From: Periconia sp. R9002
Taxonomy: Eukaryota; Ascomycota; Dothideomycetes; Pleosporales; Periconiaceae
DNA length: 64,000 nucleotides
Assembly (NCBI GenBank): GCA_023627715.1
Contig: JAMAHW010000010.1
Coordinates: forward strand, 558,001-622,000
Direction of reading: 5' to 3'
Shown: positions 23,402-35,515 of the stretch, piece after piece
How positions within the stretch are numbered: position 1 is the stretch's first letter
Layout of the letters: the number at the start of each line of letters is the position of its first letter
Position numbers and translations under genes: made by a program
Notes under the pieces: generated by a model
What the model saw: the letters and a program-made list of their open reading frames with translations, nothing else
What the model was told of the DNA's origin: nothing
Databases searched by the model: none

Positions 23402-24225
23402 TCAAGCTAAGTTCTTCAAGAATCTTTCCACCTCTGGCGTCCAAGTCCTCACCGGATCGTTTAACGCTAGTGAAATCCCGTGAGGTCCGTCAGGCAAAAT
23501 CAAACTCGAAAATTTGCGACCGTGTTTTGCCATTGCTTCAGCAAACACTAAGCTATTCTTCACCGGCACTGTTCCATCATTGGCGGTGTGGAATAAGAAC
23601 ACTGGCGGCGTAGAATTCGTCACCCGGTTTTCTCCGCTGAGGCTTGACTGAAGTTCCAGTGGAGCGTTGTCGCCGATGAGATTTGTGCGGGATCCTCCAT
23701 GGGTGAAAGACGGGTCCATGGTAATTACAGGATACGCCAGGATTGCGAAATCTAGTTTCCCTTCTACATCTGGGTTCGTTACTGTGGTAGCAGATAGGTG
23801 CCCGCCTGCCGAAAACCCCCAAATACCGAGTTTCTTGACGGAATTGAGGTCTCGGATTTGATTGACGGCTTCGACCGCTTGATTTTGAGGCAGTGGATAT
23901 AGCGGTGTTTTGGTTGCGGTAGAGGCCACGGTATAATTAAGTACCCAAACATGGTAACCTTTCTCATTGAGCCACGCCTGTGCCTGCGCACCTTCATAAT
24001 CCAGAGAGACAACCTGGTAGCCTCCCCCTGGGACTACGAGGACACCGTCTCCATTAGGGGCCGAAGATGGGTAATAAGATAAAATAGAACTGCTGAGACT
24101 GACTGATCTTAGTTTGAGTAAACTGATGCAGCATCCCATACTGACTTTCTGGTGGCTGGCGAAGAAGAGAGGCCAGCTACGAATCTCCCTAGGCTTATGA
24201 GCACTGCTAACATCAACATTCTCAT
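23402..24225 (-). CDS. Secreted alpha/beta-hydrolase (acetyl-esterase-like)
   Basis: A serine hydrolase with the oxyanion motif VVPGGGYQVVS, nucleophile motif GFSAGGH (G-x-S-x-G), an acid-residue region HTANDGTVPV and catalytic histidine in DGPHGISLA. This layout matches the BD-FAE/acetyl-xylan-esterase-like branch that deacetylates plant polysaccharides. I start it at 24225, where an ATG in another frame begins a good signal peptide (MRMLMLAVLISLG, then RFVAGLSSSPA). An intron of about 53 nt (GTCAGT to CTCAG, 24093-24145) joins it to the hydrolase frame. A TATAAGG lies about 80 bp upstream. Without the intron the frame has no ATG until MGCC, well inside. The exact acceptor (24093 or 24090) is uncertain. 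The substrate is inferred. Confidence 0.75.
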
Positions 24226-24302
24226 GAAGTTTGATCGAAATTCGTGGGGTCAAATCGAACTTGGTGTTTCGCCTTGCGCGATTTAGGCTTCGCACGATGT
24301 GT

Positions 24303-24309
24303 CCTTATA
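24303..24309 (-). promoter_or_regulatory. Candidate TATA box of the secreted esterase gene
   Basis: TATAAGG on the minus strand, about 80 bp upstream of the proposed ATG at 24225. Its distance supports that start over any further upstream. Confidence 0.45.
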
Positions 24310-25885
24310 TGCAAGCATCGACCAAGTGTCGAGGCAATTCATCACAGGATAAACAACAGGCTCAAGTCAAGGACCGGATAAATTGTTGATCATCACGTGG
24401 ATCAGGTAAAGTACAACTTTATTGGAGAGGCTACCCGGGTACAGGTGACATATATGATATTACTCGGTTACTCGGTGTATCTCTGCCGAGCGATCACAGC
24501 ATGCGGAGAAGGTGAATCCATTAGCTTCGCTAGACTAGCTTACATGAGAAAGGAGTGACAATCGTCGATTGAATGGGCTGATGGTTCCCCACAAGATAGT
24601 AGAAGTTACACTTAAGAGAATGTGTGATGGTATCATGGATGACGTGTATGTGTATCATCTTGGTGTAGTAGCTAGCTTGCTGGTCTGAGGTGGATCAATG
24701 GTTTCCATGAGTTTATTGTATCATTGGGTTTGGATGCATAAGCAGACAATTACCTTTGGAGGTCAGTAGTTAATTTCTAGATCAAAGCGAGGACAAGAGG
24801 CTTCAATCGCACTCAGTTTTCCTTCTGGTCATGTCACAACTAATTGTAAATGGGAGGGGAAATGATATGTGACACACTGAAAGCGTCGACATACCTTCCG
24901 CGAGTGTGCCTCGAGGATACGTTAAAACATGACCGAATTCAGTATATAAATCACGATGAAACCCATTTGCTTTTTTTTACATGCAACAACTTTGGTCTAG
25001 TGGCCTCGCACGAATCACATACGCGAAAGCTTTGCCATAGACGCATGAGGCACATTTATGAACACTGGATATTTTACACATTGTACAGTAGGCATATTTT
25101 CTTCACGTATCTCGGTTTGATTTCCCCTGTTCCATAGTGTTGTATCATGAGGTGTGTACAAGTGTGTGAGGTACAACTAAATGACGTTGTTTCCATGGCA
25201 GACATGGCAGCATGCCATGTCATTACTTCCCTTCTTGTTCCTAGGCGGAGAAAAGGAAAGAGGGAAGCAAGAAAAGAGGATATCTAGTAGTACACCTTGC
25301 TGGCTCCTTCTGCTTATCGAAACATGTCGTACTGCCCCCTGCAAGAGGATAAGCTAAAACAAATGCGTCTGCAGCAGTCGCTCATCATCCACCTTTAACT
25401 CAGTGAATTATGATCAGATGCGACAAGAACACAGTGAGAATGAATACAAAGTCGCAAAGAGGTATATATATGTGTAAAAAAAACTCGATGATCAAAAACC
25501 ACAAAAGATGAAAGCCACACAATGACCTCCTTGAAACGCCTGACATATGCTGGAAACCCATGCACGCATCACATACGTATCTTCCCAAGCGTTTTAGAAT
25601 ACCCATAAGCACACATACGCAACCACTCCGACCCACTAGCTGTCGAAGAAAACAAGAATAAAAATCCCCCCAGTGATGAAAAATGCCGCCCACCTCCCTA
25701 AACGCCGGCCGAGAACAAGGGTGAAGACTGGTTGGAGGCAGAAACAGAGCAAAAGAAATAAACGATGTTCGTTTCCCGATAGCCTCAGCGGCATCTATAG
25801 GCCAAGGGAAACCCAATGATCACCATGTGTCGCTCTAACACCTTTCCCGCCTTGATGAGAACGCTCTTAGATCGTACCTGGACCT
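24310..25885. other. Intergenic stretch upstream of the esterase and downstream of sepH
   Basis: About 1.6 kb without a supportable gene. The half next to the kinase gene is probably its 3'-UTR and downstream region. The remainder is AT-rich like the rest of the 15-25 kb block. Confidence 0.5.
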
Positions 25886-28800
25886 CTAGTCCCCGGTATT
25901 CTTCCTCCTCACCGGCCCTGAGTTTGCACTCCCACTTGCAGCACCCCCGGCAGACGAGGACATTTCCCCACCGCTAGTCTCGCGTCTGCGTCTTACGATT
26001 TGTAATCGTGGTAGCGGCGTGCTGTTCGAACTAGAACTGCTAGCCCCAGCAGTACCAGGTCTGCTGTTCTCTTCGCCTATCCCAGGATTACTGGCCTGAG
26101 ACTGCCGGCGGCGACTTACAGCCTCACTGAGTCGTCCTTGTCTTGCCTTGGGTAGACGAGAAGAGCGGCTATTGGCGTCTTTGTTTGTTTCAAGGCGGGC
26201 GAACGAGGAAGACGACGACGACGAAGAATCGCGGGTAGATGGGCGGCTTGTGGTGCGGGAGGACAACGGGACGGACGGCGAGGATGCTGCAGGATGAAGA
26301 GGCACTGCCAGCGCAGGAGTGGCAGTCGACGAACGGACAAGCGTGGGAGGTTTCATACTACCACTGCGAGGAGAAGGTTCTTCTTCGAGATCCCATATCC
26401 CCGCAGTAGATTGGCTCCTTGTAATGCGTTCTCGACCACTACCCACGATGAGGGTGGGGGTTGGAGGCATAGTCGGTAAGGCGAATGTGTTTTTGAGACT
26501 CGTTGGGGTGGGCGGTGTCATGCCGGATACAAGAGTTGAGCCGCTACTTGAGCCGGAGCCAGCACGTGTACCTGCGCTCGATGCAGGTCGGCGGAAACCT
26601 CCGGCGCGGGAAGTGCTACGTTTACCCACATCATCACAGGCACGCACCATATCTTCAGCCATTTGCCGGACGAGGACCGCAGGGTCGTGCCGCGATAGAT
26701 CGAGAATTGGCTCGTAGACACGGAACTGCTTGATCAATGTGCAATCATCTTCTGTAGCATCGCAGATCGTTCGTAGAATCCGGAGGAGATTGACACGTGT
26801 AACAGCATCTTTATGTCCTAGCTTTTGCACAGTTCGAGTAAACAGTTCTGGGACTGCCAGCGAGGCTGCAATAGGAGGGGAAAGCCTCACAAGCTTCTGG
26901 AGAGGATCGAGCATGCTTTCAAAACTTGATTGTGACATCTCGGGCGATGTGTAGGACGAGATAATGGCTGTACTGAAGTTTGAAGTAAGAAGGCATTGTT
27001 CGACACGTGCAGTTTCTTCCTGGAGCCTGAAACTTTCATTAGCCGATAAGAACACAAAACATAATCAGCAACATACCACACGAAGATAGCATCTAAGGCA
27101 GTAACCTGCCAATTCCGATCTGCTAGCATGGAGATGTAGAACTGTAATCCATGTGCCTGCCATAGCATCTTTCTTGCGACCTTTCCACTATGGGCAAGCT
27201 CGCAAAGTATGGGTAATGCAAATTCTTTCAACGGCCCACCGCCAGTAACGACCTCCTTGAGCAGAGGTATGACATCGGAAAGAGCAGCTTCTTCCTGGCG
27301 GCTCTTATTGTGTCGACAAAGGTTATACATAGTATTCAGCACCTGATTGGAAATTTCACGTGAGTTTTTTTGATGGCGAGTATCTTTAAGAAGGTCGATC
27401 AAGATATCGATTGCGTTTGAATTTTGCAGGGCTTCGTGAGTGGAGGACAGCATGGAAAGATTTTTGATGAACTTGAGCATCGTAACTTGGTGAACGGACG
27501 ACATCTTGGGAAGGTCCTTCAGCACGCCTATTGGGGAATCAGTCAGCATATCTCGTTGGACGAAAAAAGACATAGGCAGAGACTTACGCTTCAAAATCAT
27601 GCGGTCCGCTACAAGTTCTTTCACGTAGCTTTCGGCCTGCGAAAAGATAAGGAATATGCTGACAATGCGGCCTTGGACCAACTGTGCTAACTCGTCCTTT
27701 TCGCCAACTACTCGGTTCAGCACCAAAGAAAGTGGATAAAGGACAGAGCTGCGCGAGAAGATACGGCAGAAATCGTTCTTTGGTGTGGAACCCTGGAGGT
27801 TAAAAACGCTCCACACACCATTTACGCCAATTAATACCAAATCACGCTCAGTGTCAATGTCCTCTTCGAGGAACTCTACCAAGTGATTAATACCACCACA
27901 ACCAATGAACATCTGGAGGGTGAGGGCACTTGTGGTGTACATTTGCCGAACGAAGGCAGCAGCCTCTTTTCGAATGTCGCTCGGATATTTCTTTGATGCA
28001 TAGTCGCAAATGATAGGAATGCCACCCAAGAAGGCCAACGATTCTTGTGAATCGCCATCCTCGTGTATGATCAGATTGATGATTTTGAGAAGTGGCAGAA
28101 CGACCTCGTTCGGGGGCTTAGCACCAAGGATTTCCAGAATGGGCAACATTCCATGTGACCGCAACACTATCGAGCGTTTGTCCGGCGACTCATATAACAC
28201 TTGGAGAAGTTGGTCGGCATAATCAAAGAGTAGTTCATCAGGCTGAGACATTTTTAAGCAGCCAACAAGATTTTCGGTCTGCTTTACCAGTCGGTCATCA
28301 CGATCACGTGCGACGTTGTTTTCGAGATTGATATTTTCCAAACCTTCATCCATGTTCGCAAATGGATCGAGATCTTCCTCATCGGCAACTAGCTGTTGGG
28401 GTTAGTGTATAAAAATAACGAAAAGAAGCTCTTGCAGACTTACGAACGAGGAGGACATTTTCGAAGTGATCATGGCCATGCTACTATACTCGGAGCCGCT
28501 GTCGCTTTCGGCCCTGTTTGCCTTGATATCACCGAACACATCGGAGAAATCGTCACGGTCATCTTCGGCATACTTTTGCATCTCAATCTCAGATTGAGAA
28601 CGTTGCATCTTTCTTTTTGATGTTGACGACGTTGAGCGTTGTCTTACGCTACCAGCGTTTTTACTCCTCGTAGATTTTGGAGCAGTCTTGAGGTCGCTTG
28701 GATGGAAAAGCTGGGGGGAAAAGAGTTCTGCAGAAGAGTTTGTCATAGCATTGCTAGAAGAATCGGGAAGTAGAGATGATGGGTGAGCGCCCTGCATAGC

Positions 28801-30534
28801 CCTCAGTTTCAGTTTAAATGCATCTTCGTCCGCCGGGGTCAGGTCTGAATAATCTTCCACCCCATTTTCTCGAAATTTTTGCGATGGACGCTGTTTGAGA
28901 GCAGGAACCTGACCTCTGCCTTGTGAACCTTTTGGCATGCCGCGGAGAAAGGCTGTCTTGGGCTGGGCTTGATGCTGATCTTCAACGATAGTTGATGTAG
29001 ATGTTGAGCGGGAGTCGGTTACTCGTGTCCTCGCAGAAGCTGGTTTAGAGGGACTGTTGGGGGCAAACATGTTGCTCATGCCACGCAAATGTTGCAAATT
29101 GAGTGGACTCTTTACTGTAGCTTCATCGTCTATATTTGAAGGCTCTTCGACAACCGCGTCAAAACTAGCATATGCCTTTAGCCGATCGCTCGAGAATAAG
29201 CCGGCGAAGTTGTCTTGAGGCTTGAGGTGGGGTTGGTGGAATGCCCCAGGGGAGATGCTCTCCGCAAAATCGTCATCCCAATTGTCGTCTCTATCCATGT
29301 CGGGTGATCGAAATGAGTCTGCAGTCGGTCGGTGCCTGGGTATGTGTAGATTGTTCACGGGCGCTGCTTTGCGTGCCGCCAGCCCAGCAGGCGAGGGAGC
29401 ATTTGGGCTTTCAGCATGCGCGCCCGAAGCCAGGCGAGTGCCCCGTTTGAGAGATTGTGGGGACTTGAGCACTTCGTTCCAATGCTGCACTGACTGTATG
29501 GCTTCCTTATTGGTTGGAACAGTGGAGACCTGGCGTTTGGCACTCAGGATCCAGGGATGTTTGAGAAGACGTTTAGCATCAATTCGCAAGTTGGGATTCT
29601 TCTGAAAGCACTCCATCAAGAAATCGTCCAAGTATTTGGAGGCGCTACCCGGAATAGGCGGGTGGTCGTCATTGACGATTCGAAACAATGCCTGCATAGG
29701 CTGAAGTTTATGATAGGGCGGCCTGCCTTCAATAAGCTCAATGACCGTACATCCCACACTCCAGATATCCGAAGCCGTTGTAGCTCCAGACAGCTCAATG
29801 ACCTCGGGAGCCATCCAGTAGGGGGTACCGACGACACTCGATTGATCCAGGCCGGACTGCCTGGTGGCAACTCCGAAATCGGCCAGTTTGACAAGGCCTT
29901 CTTTCGTCGTCAAGATGTTGGCACCCTTTATGTCGCGATGTATAACACCTTGCTCGTGCAGATAGAGCAGACCATTGAGTACTTGCGACATGTACAGAGC
30001 AACCAGATTCTCGGGGAATTTACCAAAATTCTTGCAGATGGAATGCAGGGAACCGTTTTCACAGTACTCGAGGATGATGTACAGACTTTCCGGACTCTTG
30101 ACGAAACCATTATAGCGCACAATGTTTTCGTGGCTCAGATTTTTCAGTAGGTCGATTTCCAACATGATGGTTTTAAGATCCGCAGCTCCTAAATTCTCCA
30201 AGCGGACCTGCTTAATAGCCACGGTTTCCCCTGTACCCCAATTCAGGGCGCGGTATACGCTACCAAATGCGCCCTTGCCCAGGCAATCACCCAGCTGATA
30301 GTCCTGCAGTCCAGCGATGTTTTGGGCTGCACGCTGTGCGGTACCCTCCCGGCTGGGCCTTCCATCACGGCTAGGGGCACGGACATTTGATGATCCAGAC
30401 CCAGAGGCAGATGTAGAGACTGAGGTGGAGGATGAGGATGAGCCTCTCTTTGCGTGTGCATGTGCGTGCGCGTGTGGCTGCGACTGCGACTGTGAGTGTG
30501 CGTATATCGGCTGCTTGGGCGGGTGCGAAACCAT
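25886..30534 (-). CDS. sepH: Septation initiation network kinase SepH/Cdc7
   Basis: Ser/Thr kinase of the septation initiation network, acting downstream of the Spg1 GTPase to start septum formation. Four exons (28444-30534, 27588-28392, 27077-27527, 25886-27026) give 1495 residues, somewhat longer than the Aspergillus protein. A low-complexity N-terminus (Ser-Gln and His-Ala repeats) precedes a full kinase domain at about residues 79-330: [13 protein letters not shown] lysine 108, [13 protein letters not shown] and [10 protein letters not shown]. After a disordered linker, an armadillo-like helical region fills the second exon onward ([16 protein letters not shown] and following repeats), as in SepH and Cdc7. 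The Ser/Arg-rich tail is disordered. The 60-nt second intron is a multiple of three with no stop; the other joins restore VSLQ/LVADEE and [10 protein letters not shown]. Confident assignment. Confidence 0.93.
30440..30502 (+). repeat. GT/GC-rich microsatellite encoding His-Ala and Ser-Gln repeats of SepH
   Basis: A run of GTGTGCATGTGCGTGCGCGTGTGG type. On the minus strand it encodes HAHAHAHA after a SQSQSQ stretch in the disordered N-terminus of the kinase. The unit is 6 nt, so changes in copy number keep the frame. Confidence 0.6.
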
Positions 30535-31529
30535 CTTCTACTTGACCAAGATTGTAGCAATAGCAAGGCCAAATCCGATTCCAGAACCGTCCAATGCTGT
30601 TGCAAACAACAAGGCGGGCGGGTCGGTGGTGATTGCGAGGGTGATCGATCGGCGGCGGCGGCGCGGCGTCTGCATCGAGGGAGCCGCAGCGCGTTCCGGG
30701 TGGGAGATGGGAGGAGAAAGAAAGGAGAAATGTGGCAGACGGGGTATCGAACAGATTCGCCAGGTGAAGAAGGCGCTGGGCGGTGCTGTGAGTTTCGTCA
30801 ACGTGAGGGGCGCGAGGGTGTGATGGGTACCAGCTACAATGGCACAAGACGATTGGGAGATGAGAAGATGAATTGACCAGCAACAAGGAAATAGGTAAGT
30901 GGGTAGGTACGCAGAACGCTGCGTCCCAGACAGCTATAGGTAGTTAGGCATGTGTACAGCATGTATGGATATAAGTAGGTGGGCAGGTAGGTCTGTATAC
31001 ATCAATCCTACATACCTGGGGGTACACGGAGTTATAATCAGCGAGACCGGGAGTGGAGAGCAGGCGGTGTGTGCGCAAACGCCAACGCCAACACCAACAG
31101 CAGCACGATCGCAGTCTCGCCTCGTGTCGCCTCGTGTCGTACTTTTGAGTCCTGTGGCTAGCTGGCAACAAAGACTACTTGAGTACATGAGTACCCATAT
31201 ATACGCGGCGGTGGATGTATGCTGTACTAATGCACGCAAGGGTCGATTGAGGTAGGCGTGGTGTATTTCTTGGCGTGGATATGTACCTAGGTATGTACAT
31301 AGGTACATCAATGCATACATCCCAAATAGGTACTTCTGGGCCGCATACATGCTTATTTCTGAATCTTAATACGCATCAACGATACCTATGTGCGTACATA
31401 TGTTCATATGTGTGTTATGTACATCAATACATAGAGTGGCATCTCACGCTGCCACATGCTTGAGTGGAGCAAATGTATGTATCCAACATCATCACGCGGA
31501 ATTGCAATTATTCGAATTAAACAATAATA
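30535..31529. other. Intergenic: sepH promoter and 3' side of the membrane-protein gene
   Basis: No gene. The part next to sepH is GC-rich. From about 30890 on it is full of short palindromes and GTAGGTA/ACATAC units, with a perfect TACCTAGGTA at 31284-31293. Confidence 0.55.
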
Positions 31530-32917
31530 TTACTGCGGTGTGTGCCTTCCAGAACCCGCATCTGACCCAAAGAAAAACGATGTCCGTAACGGGCTGAGAT
31601 GGATAGGCTGGAGAGAAAAGCCTGCCAATGTCCCATCCGGATTCCTGCCCTGCCGGCCCATGGTCTCGTACACAATCGCATCCGCGCACACCATGCTCTC
31701 TTCATCGTCAGACCGTACGCTGAACACTCCGGACCCGTACCGCAGATTGTGGTACTCATCCAATTGCAGCGGCCTACTCGATGCACGCCCTATCGTCTCG
31801 ATGATGTTCTTTGATGACGATTTCTTCGAAAGCCGTGGCCGCTCCGGCATAGGCGACGAAGGCATATGGGGTCCGTTAGAAGGTCTGGGACTCGATGCCG
31901 TCCGCGAGCGCAACGGTCGTGTTGTGTGCCGAGATACCGTTTCAGACGATATTTTGCTGAGGAATCGTCGCACCAGAGGCCGCAAGGTGGGTACTGTCGC
32001 TGCCATTAAATATACCCCGGGCTCGATGATGCTCCAACTAGTCGTGGAGATCGAATTGTACGTAATGTCCGAAAACAAATCAACGTTTAAGAATACTAGG
32101 AAGCGAAGGACGGCGGTGACGATGCCACTTTCCGAACGTTAGTTTTGATTACGTGCTCCGGCATCACTGGCCTTCCAAAATCAAACTTACACTGTGCTGA
32201 CGAGAAATGTACACGCTGCACCGAACTTCTCTAACATACTGATATTTAACCTGTACAACGCAGGTATGGGGACTACCAGCATGACAACATCCGTTGCTAT
32301 ATTCGGGATGCTGTAAAATTTCATCGCCGTCATGGGGTCGAAAGTACACAATTCGGGGATATTCTTGTCCCAGAAGGCATGGAAAGGCCTGCAGTTGGCA
32401 AATATAGACACGACCCCAAACAGAGCCGTTGTTGCTATCACAAGAGCTGTGCCCTGTAAAACTGTCCTACAGAATTTCGCCTGAAAGAGCCGAAGGTACA
32501 GACTGATGACAGCCAATTTTGGAAAAGGAATTGATAGTACGTATATCAACTCATGGGTTTTGATGAGTTGAAGCATTTTTCGAACGGTTGCGGGTGGCAG
32601 CTCTCTGGCATGCTGACCAGCTCCTCCAAGAACAATCTTCACTGCCTGACTGTTAGTATCTACAGCCTGGAGTAAGGCTAGGCCCACATACATATCCCTA
32701 TAACGGCACCACCAAAGCAGAAAACATATCCGACCAACATCAAGGCGTAGACGCTCCTTGTGTTGTTATTGCTGCTCCCTCTGTTGAAATGCCATGAAAG
32801 CACGAAAGCGATTACGAACGAGGTTTCGAGTACAGCAAGGGAAACGCACACGTCGATCAACGGTTGTCTGGCGTTCCTCGAGGGATCGGGCGATGTGTGA
32901 AGGAAAGTCAATGTCAT
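31530..32917 (-). CDS. Seven-transmembrane rhodopsin-like (Pth11-type) integral membrane protein
   Basis: Three exons (32692-32917, 32191-32641, 31530-32127) encode 424 residues. The first 50-nt intron has donor GTATGT and a TACTAAC branch, and must end at the CAG just before TGAAG to keep frame. The second intron uses GTAAGT and ACTAAC. Seven hydrophobic helices are visible, and the pattern of the fungal rhodopsin/Pth11-like family is present: HELIYVLSIPFPKLAVISLY, a Cys-containing extracellular loop (FANCRPFHAFWD, then CTFDP), IATDVVMLVVPIPALYRL, and the final WSIIEPGVYLMAATVPTLRPL. A cytosolic Ser/Arg-rich tail of about 130 residues follows. No CFEM domain is seen. It may act as a G-protein-coupled surface sensor, but the ligand is unknown. 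The long upstream region is shared with the SDR gene. Confidence 0.82.
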
Positions 32918-35515
32918 AACGCCGAAAACTTGCTGCCGAGACTTCGAGGTGCACGGCGTGATCTTGAACTATTCAGATCATGCCCGCGCGCGTACAGGAT
33001 GGAGGGTAAACACTGATGTGGCGAAGAGCGGTTCCGGAGGGGGAGCATGTCAGTATGTAGGCAGATGGAATATCGTAGTGAGGTAAGGGTGGCGTGTGCA
33101 GATGGTATGCTCCGTAATATGTGTGCCGCACAGTTGTATGTACCTACATCTGTCATCCTACGTCTGTGCCCATAGGATCTAGACACGCAATGGATTAGGC
33201 GTGCCTTGCACACGACTGGAACTGGCGTACAAGCATCATCAAAAGGGCACTGCGGATTGGGCAACGAGAGGGAGCCCACGAGTGAGGATCGATGTTGCGA
33301 TGAAGAAGGAAACGCGACACGGAGGCGTGGTAAGTTCATGTGGTAAATCAATACTCGCATCGTATGGAACGCTTTCGATAGCTTTATAAACGCCAATCCA
33401 GCTTCGGCCAGCGCTCGCGGCAAGGTCAAAGTACTTGAAGTATGAGTGGCCTAGAGCACCCGCGATTGTTGGAATGGATGTGTTGACAGACTGCGGCTGG
33501 TCGGTTCCCAAAAAGAATCGAGGACTATTCTGGGCATTGCCATGTTGCGAAAGCGGAAGCGATTACACACGAAGGCAGACAAATGCACCAGGGAGGACCA
33601 AACGCGGCAATGGTTCGCAAGCGCATTGATGGTTGAATTTGCCTGGAATCCCTTTCATATCCGACCCAGACAGGGACGGTTTGCTTGTAAGGCTGATAGT
33701 GTAGCTGCATGGTAGAATGTGGCGGCGGCGGCGTACATCTGCTACTGTACCGCACCGTACCGTACCCGTGTAGGTTCGGTCCGCAGCGGCGTACCTGTTC
33801 CTGTTTCAAACCCAACTTGCCGCCGGGTCATGTATGCATGCATGACATCCGCAAGGCAGTGTTGGGGGACGTCTGAGGTAAGCCAATCACATCCACCCAC
33901 ACACGCGTGCGAGAGACGCAATTGCAGTCCCTCCAAACTCATGGCCCGTGCTCGTTGGGTGCGGTGATTGGGAGCCCATCAGCCATCAATTGTTGCTGTC
34001 CGCGTCTACCACACTGGTCATTTCCCCAATTGCGCCGTCTAAACATGCCTTTTTGTGGTTAGTGTACGCTGAGGGAGGGTGTTTTGTGTACTCAGGTACC
34101 TAGGTATGCTTAGAAATGTCTCTGGAGTCCCGGTGAAGTCAGTCCGTACTGGCACATGGTTTGGTCGATGTCTCTGCATTCAATGACCAAACGTACGTAT
34201 GTATCATAAGCACGGCATGCCGCCAAGAGAGGATAATGCGTTGAATGGAGTAGCACATCTCTAGGCAGCTGTGTTGGTGCGAAAGTGAATGTCGGCGGTC
34301 TGGATGGATGGTAGGTGGTTCTAAGGTTGATGGATGTCTACGTGTGACACTGACAGGTACTCAAGTCACGTGGATGGTAATATTGATGTACATATGTAGT
34401 TAGTGACATGGTTTGTGTGTGTTCTCTCTCCGCGATTGACCAACCAACATTATCATCACCCATTGTGTGTTAACTACTGCATTTGTACATGAGTAGTTAC
34501 ATCAAGAAGCAACTACATGCATATGTAGTTAACTGCTCAAGCTTGATTCTCATTCCACCCTCGGCTCCGAGCTTGAATTGACCCAAAGTTTGCTCTACTA
34601 GAGCCTTAGCCCTCATCTCCATGCGAGTAATTTCAAGTCATCAATATCCACGTTGATCGGTATGGCAGGTAAGCAACAGCATCTCATTTCGCCCTGCCCA
34701 AGTATAGGTATGCGGAGTACAATCAATCGCCCTTCGGTCTCACGTTTCAGATGAAATTGCAGAATATGGTGTACATGTAGAAATGTATGTAAGCACTTCT
34801 CAGCTGACCTGACAAGACTTTTTCCGCCGCACCTGTCCATCTTTCGGGGTTTCCATCTCCACCCGAGTCCATCAACCCACGAAGAAAGCACTCAATAGTT
34901 TGCACGTAAAGGCACGCAGTACCGACATATACACATAAGTACTTACGTATGTACACATGTGCCTCTATCATTCATCCAGCTTTGAGATTTTTTTGGTATC
35001 AAAGGTGGTCCACATTTTTGGTTTCTTACCTTTAGATCTTGTTTGTGTCGAGGTAGAACCCCTCCTAATAGTTCATTAAAAAAATCATCCATCTAGTCAT
35101 TTTCTTCCCTGCAAAAGCACCCTGGCCATGGTTGGGATTTTCAAATTTTCGTTCGAAGGTCGTTAGTTACATACGTGCTGGGCACAATGCATACATACAT
35201 ATGTATTGATGGCCTCATCTAAAGTTGTCAGCCTCAATGTTTGCTATTGAACTCAACAGTTAAGTATGCAACGCTAGACCTCTTCCGGCAACGCTCATGT
35301 CGACAACGATACGTCATTCTTGGGAATTACTTTAAGTTGGTACTCACTGGCGCATAGAAATCCCTACTTTTTCACCGTGTCTGTCTCGTTTTCTTCAAAT
35401 ACTACCTCCTTGTACGACTACATTCCGCTTCTTGCATTCTACTTTTGTCGCCCGTATCATTGATTCGTTCAAACCGCAGCCAAGCCACCACAAGTTCTAG
35501 CCTCTATCTAGCACA
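32918..35515. other. Long divergent intergenic region rich in short palindromes
   Basis: 2.6 kb between the membrane-protein start (minus) and the SDR start (plus). It holds copy B of the dispersed repeat (about 35016-35090), a perfect TACCTAGGTA at 34097-34106 and many ACATAC/GTATGT/GTACAT units. An ACCGTACCGTACCC run lies near 33753-33768. Open frames across it have no family resemblance. Confidence 0.5.
35016..35090 (-). repeat. Dispersed ~70-bp repeat, copy B
   Basis: Minus-strand reading gives the core AACTATTAGGAGGGGTTCTA, then an ACAAACAAGATCTAAAGGTAAGAA-like block, the same order as copies A and C. It lies about 430 bp upstream of the SDR start codon, in direct orientation with copy C on the other side of that gene. 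Confidence 0.6.
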
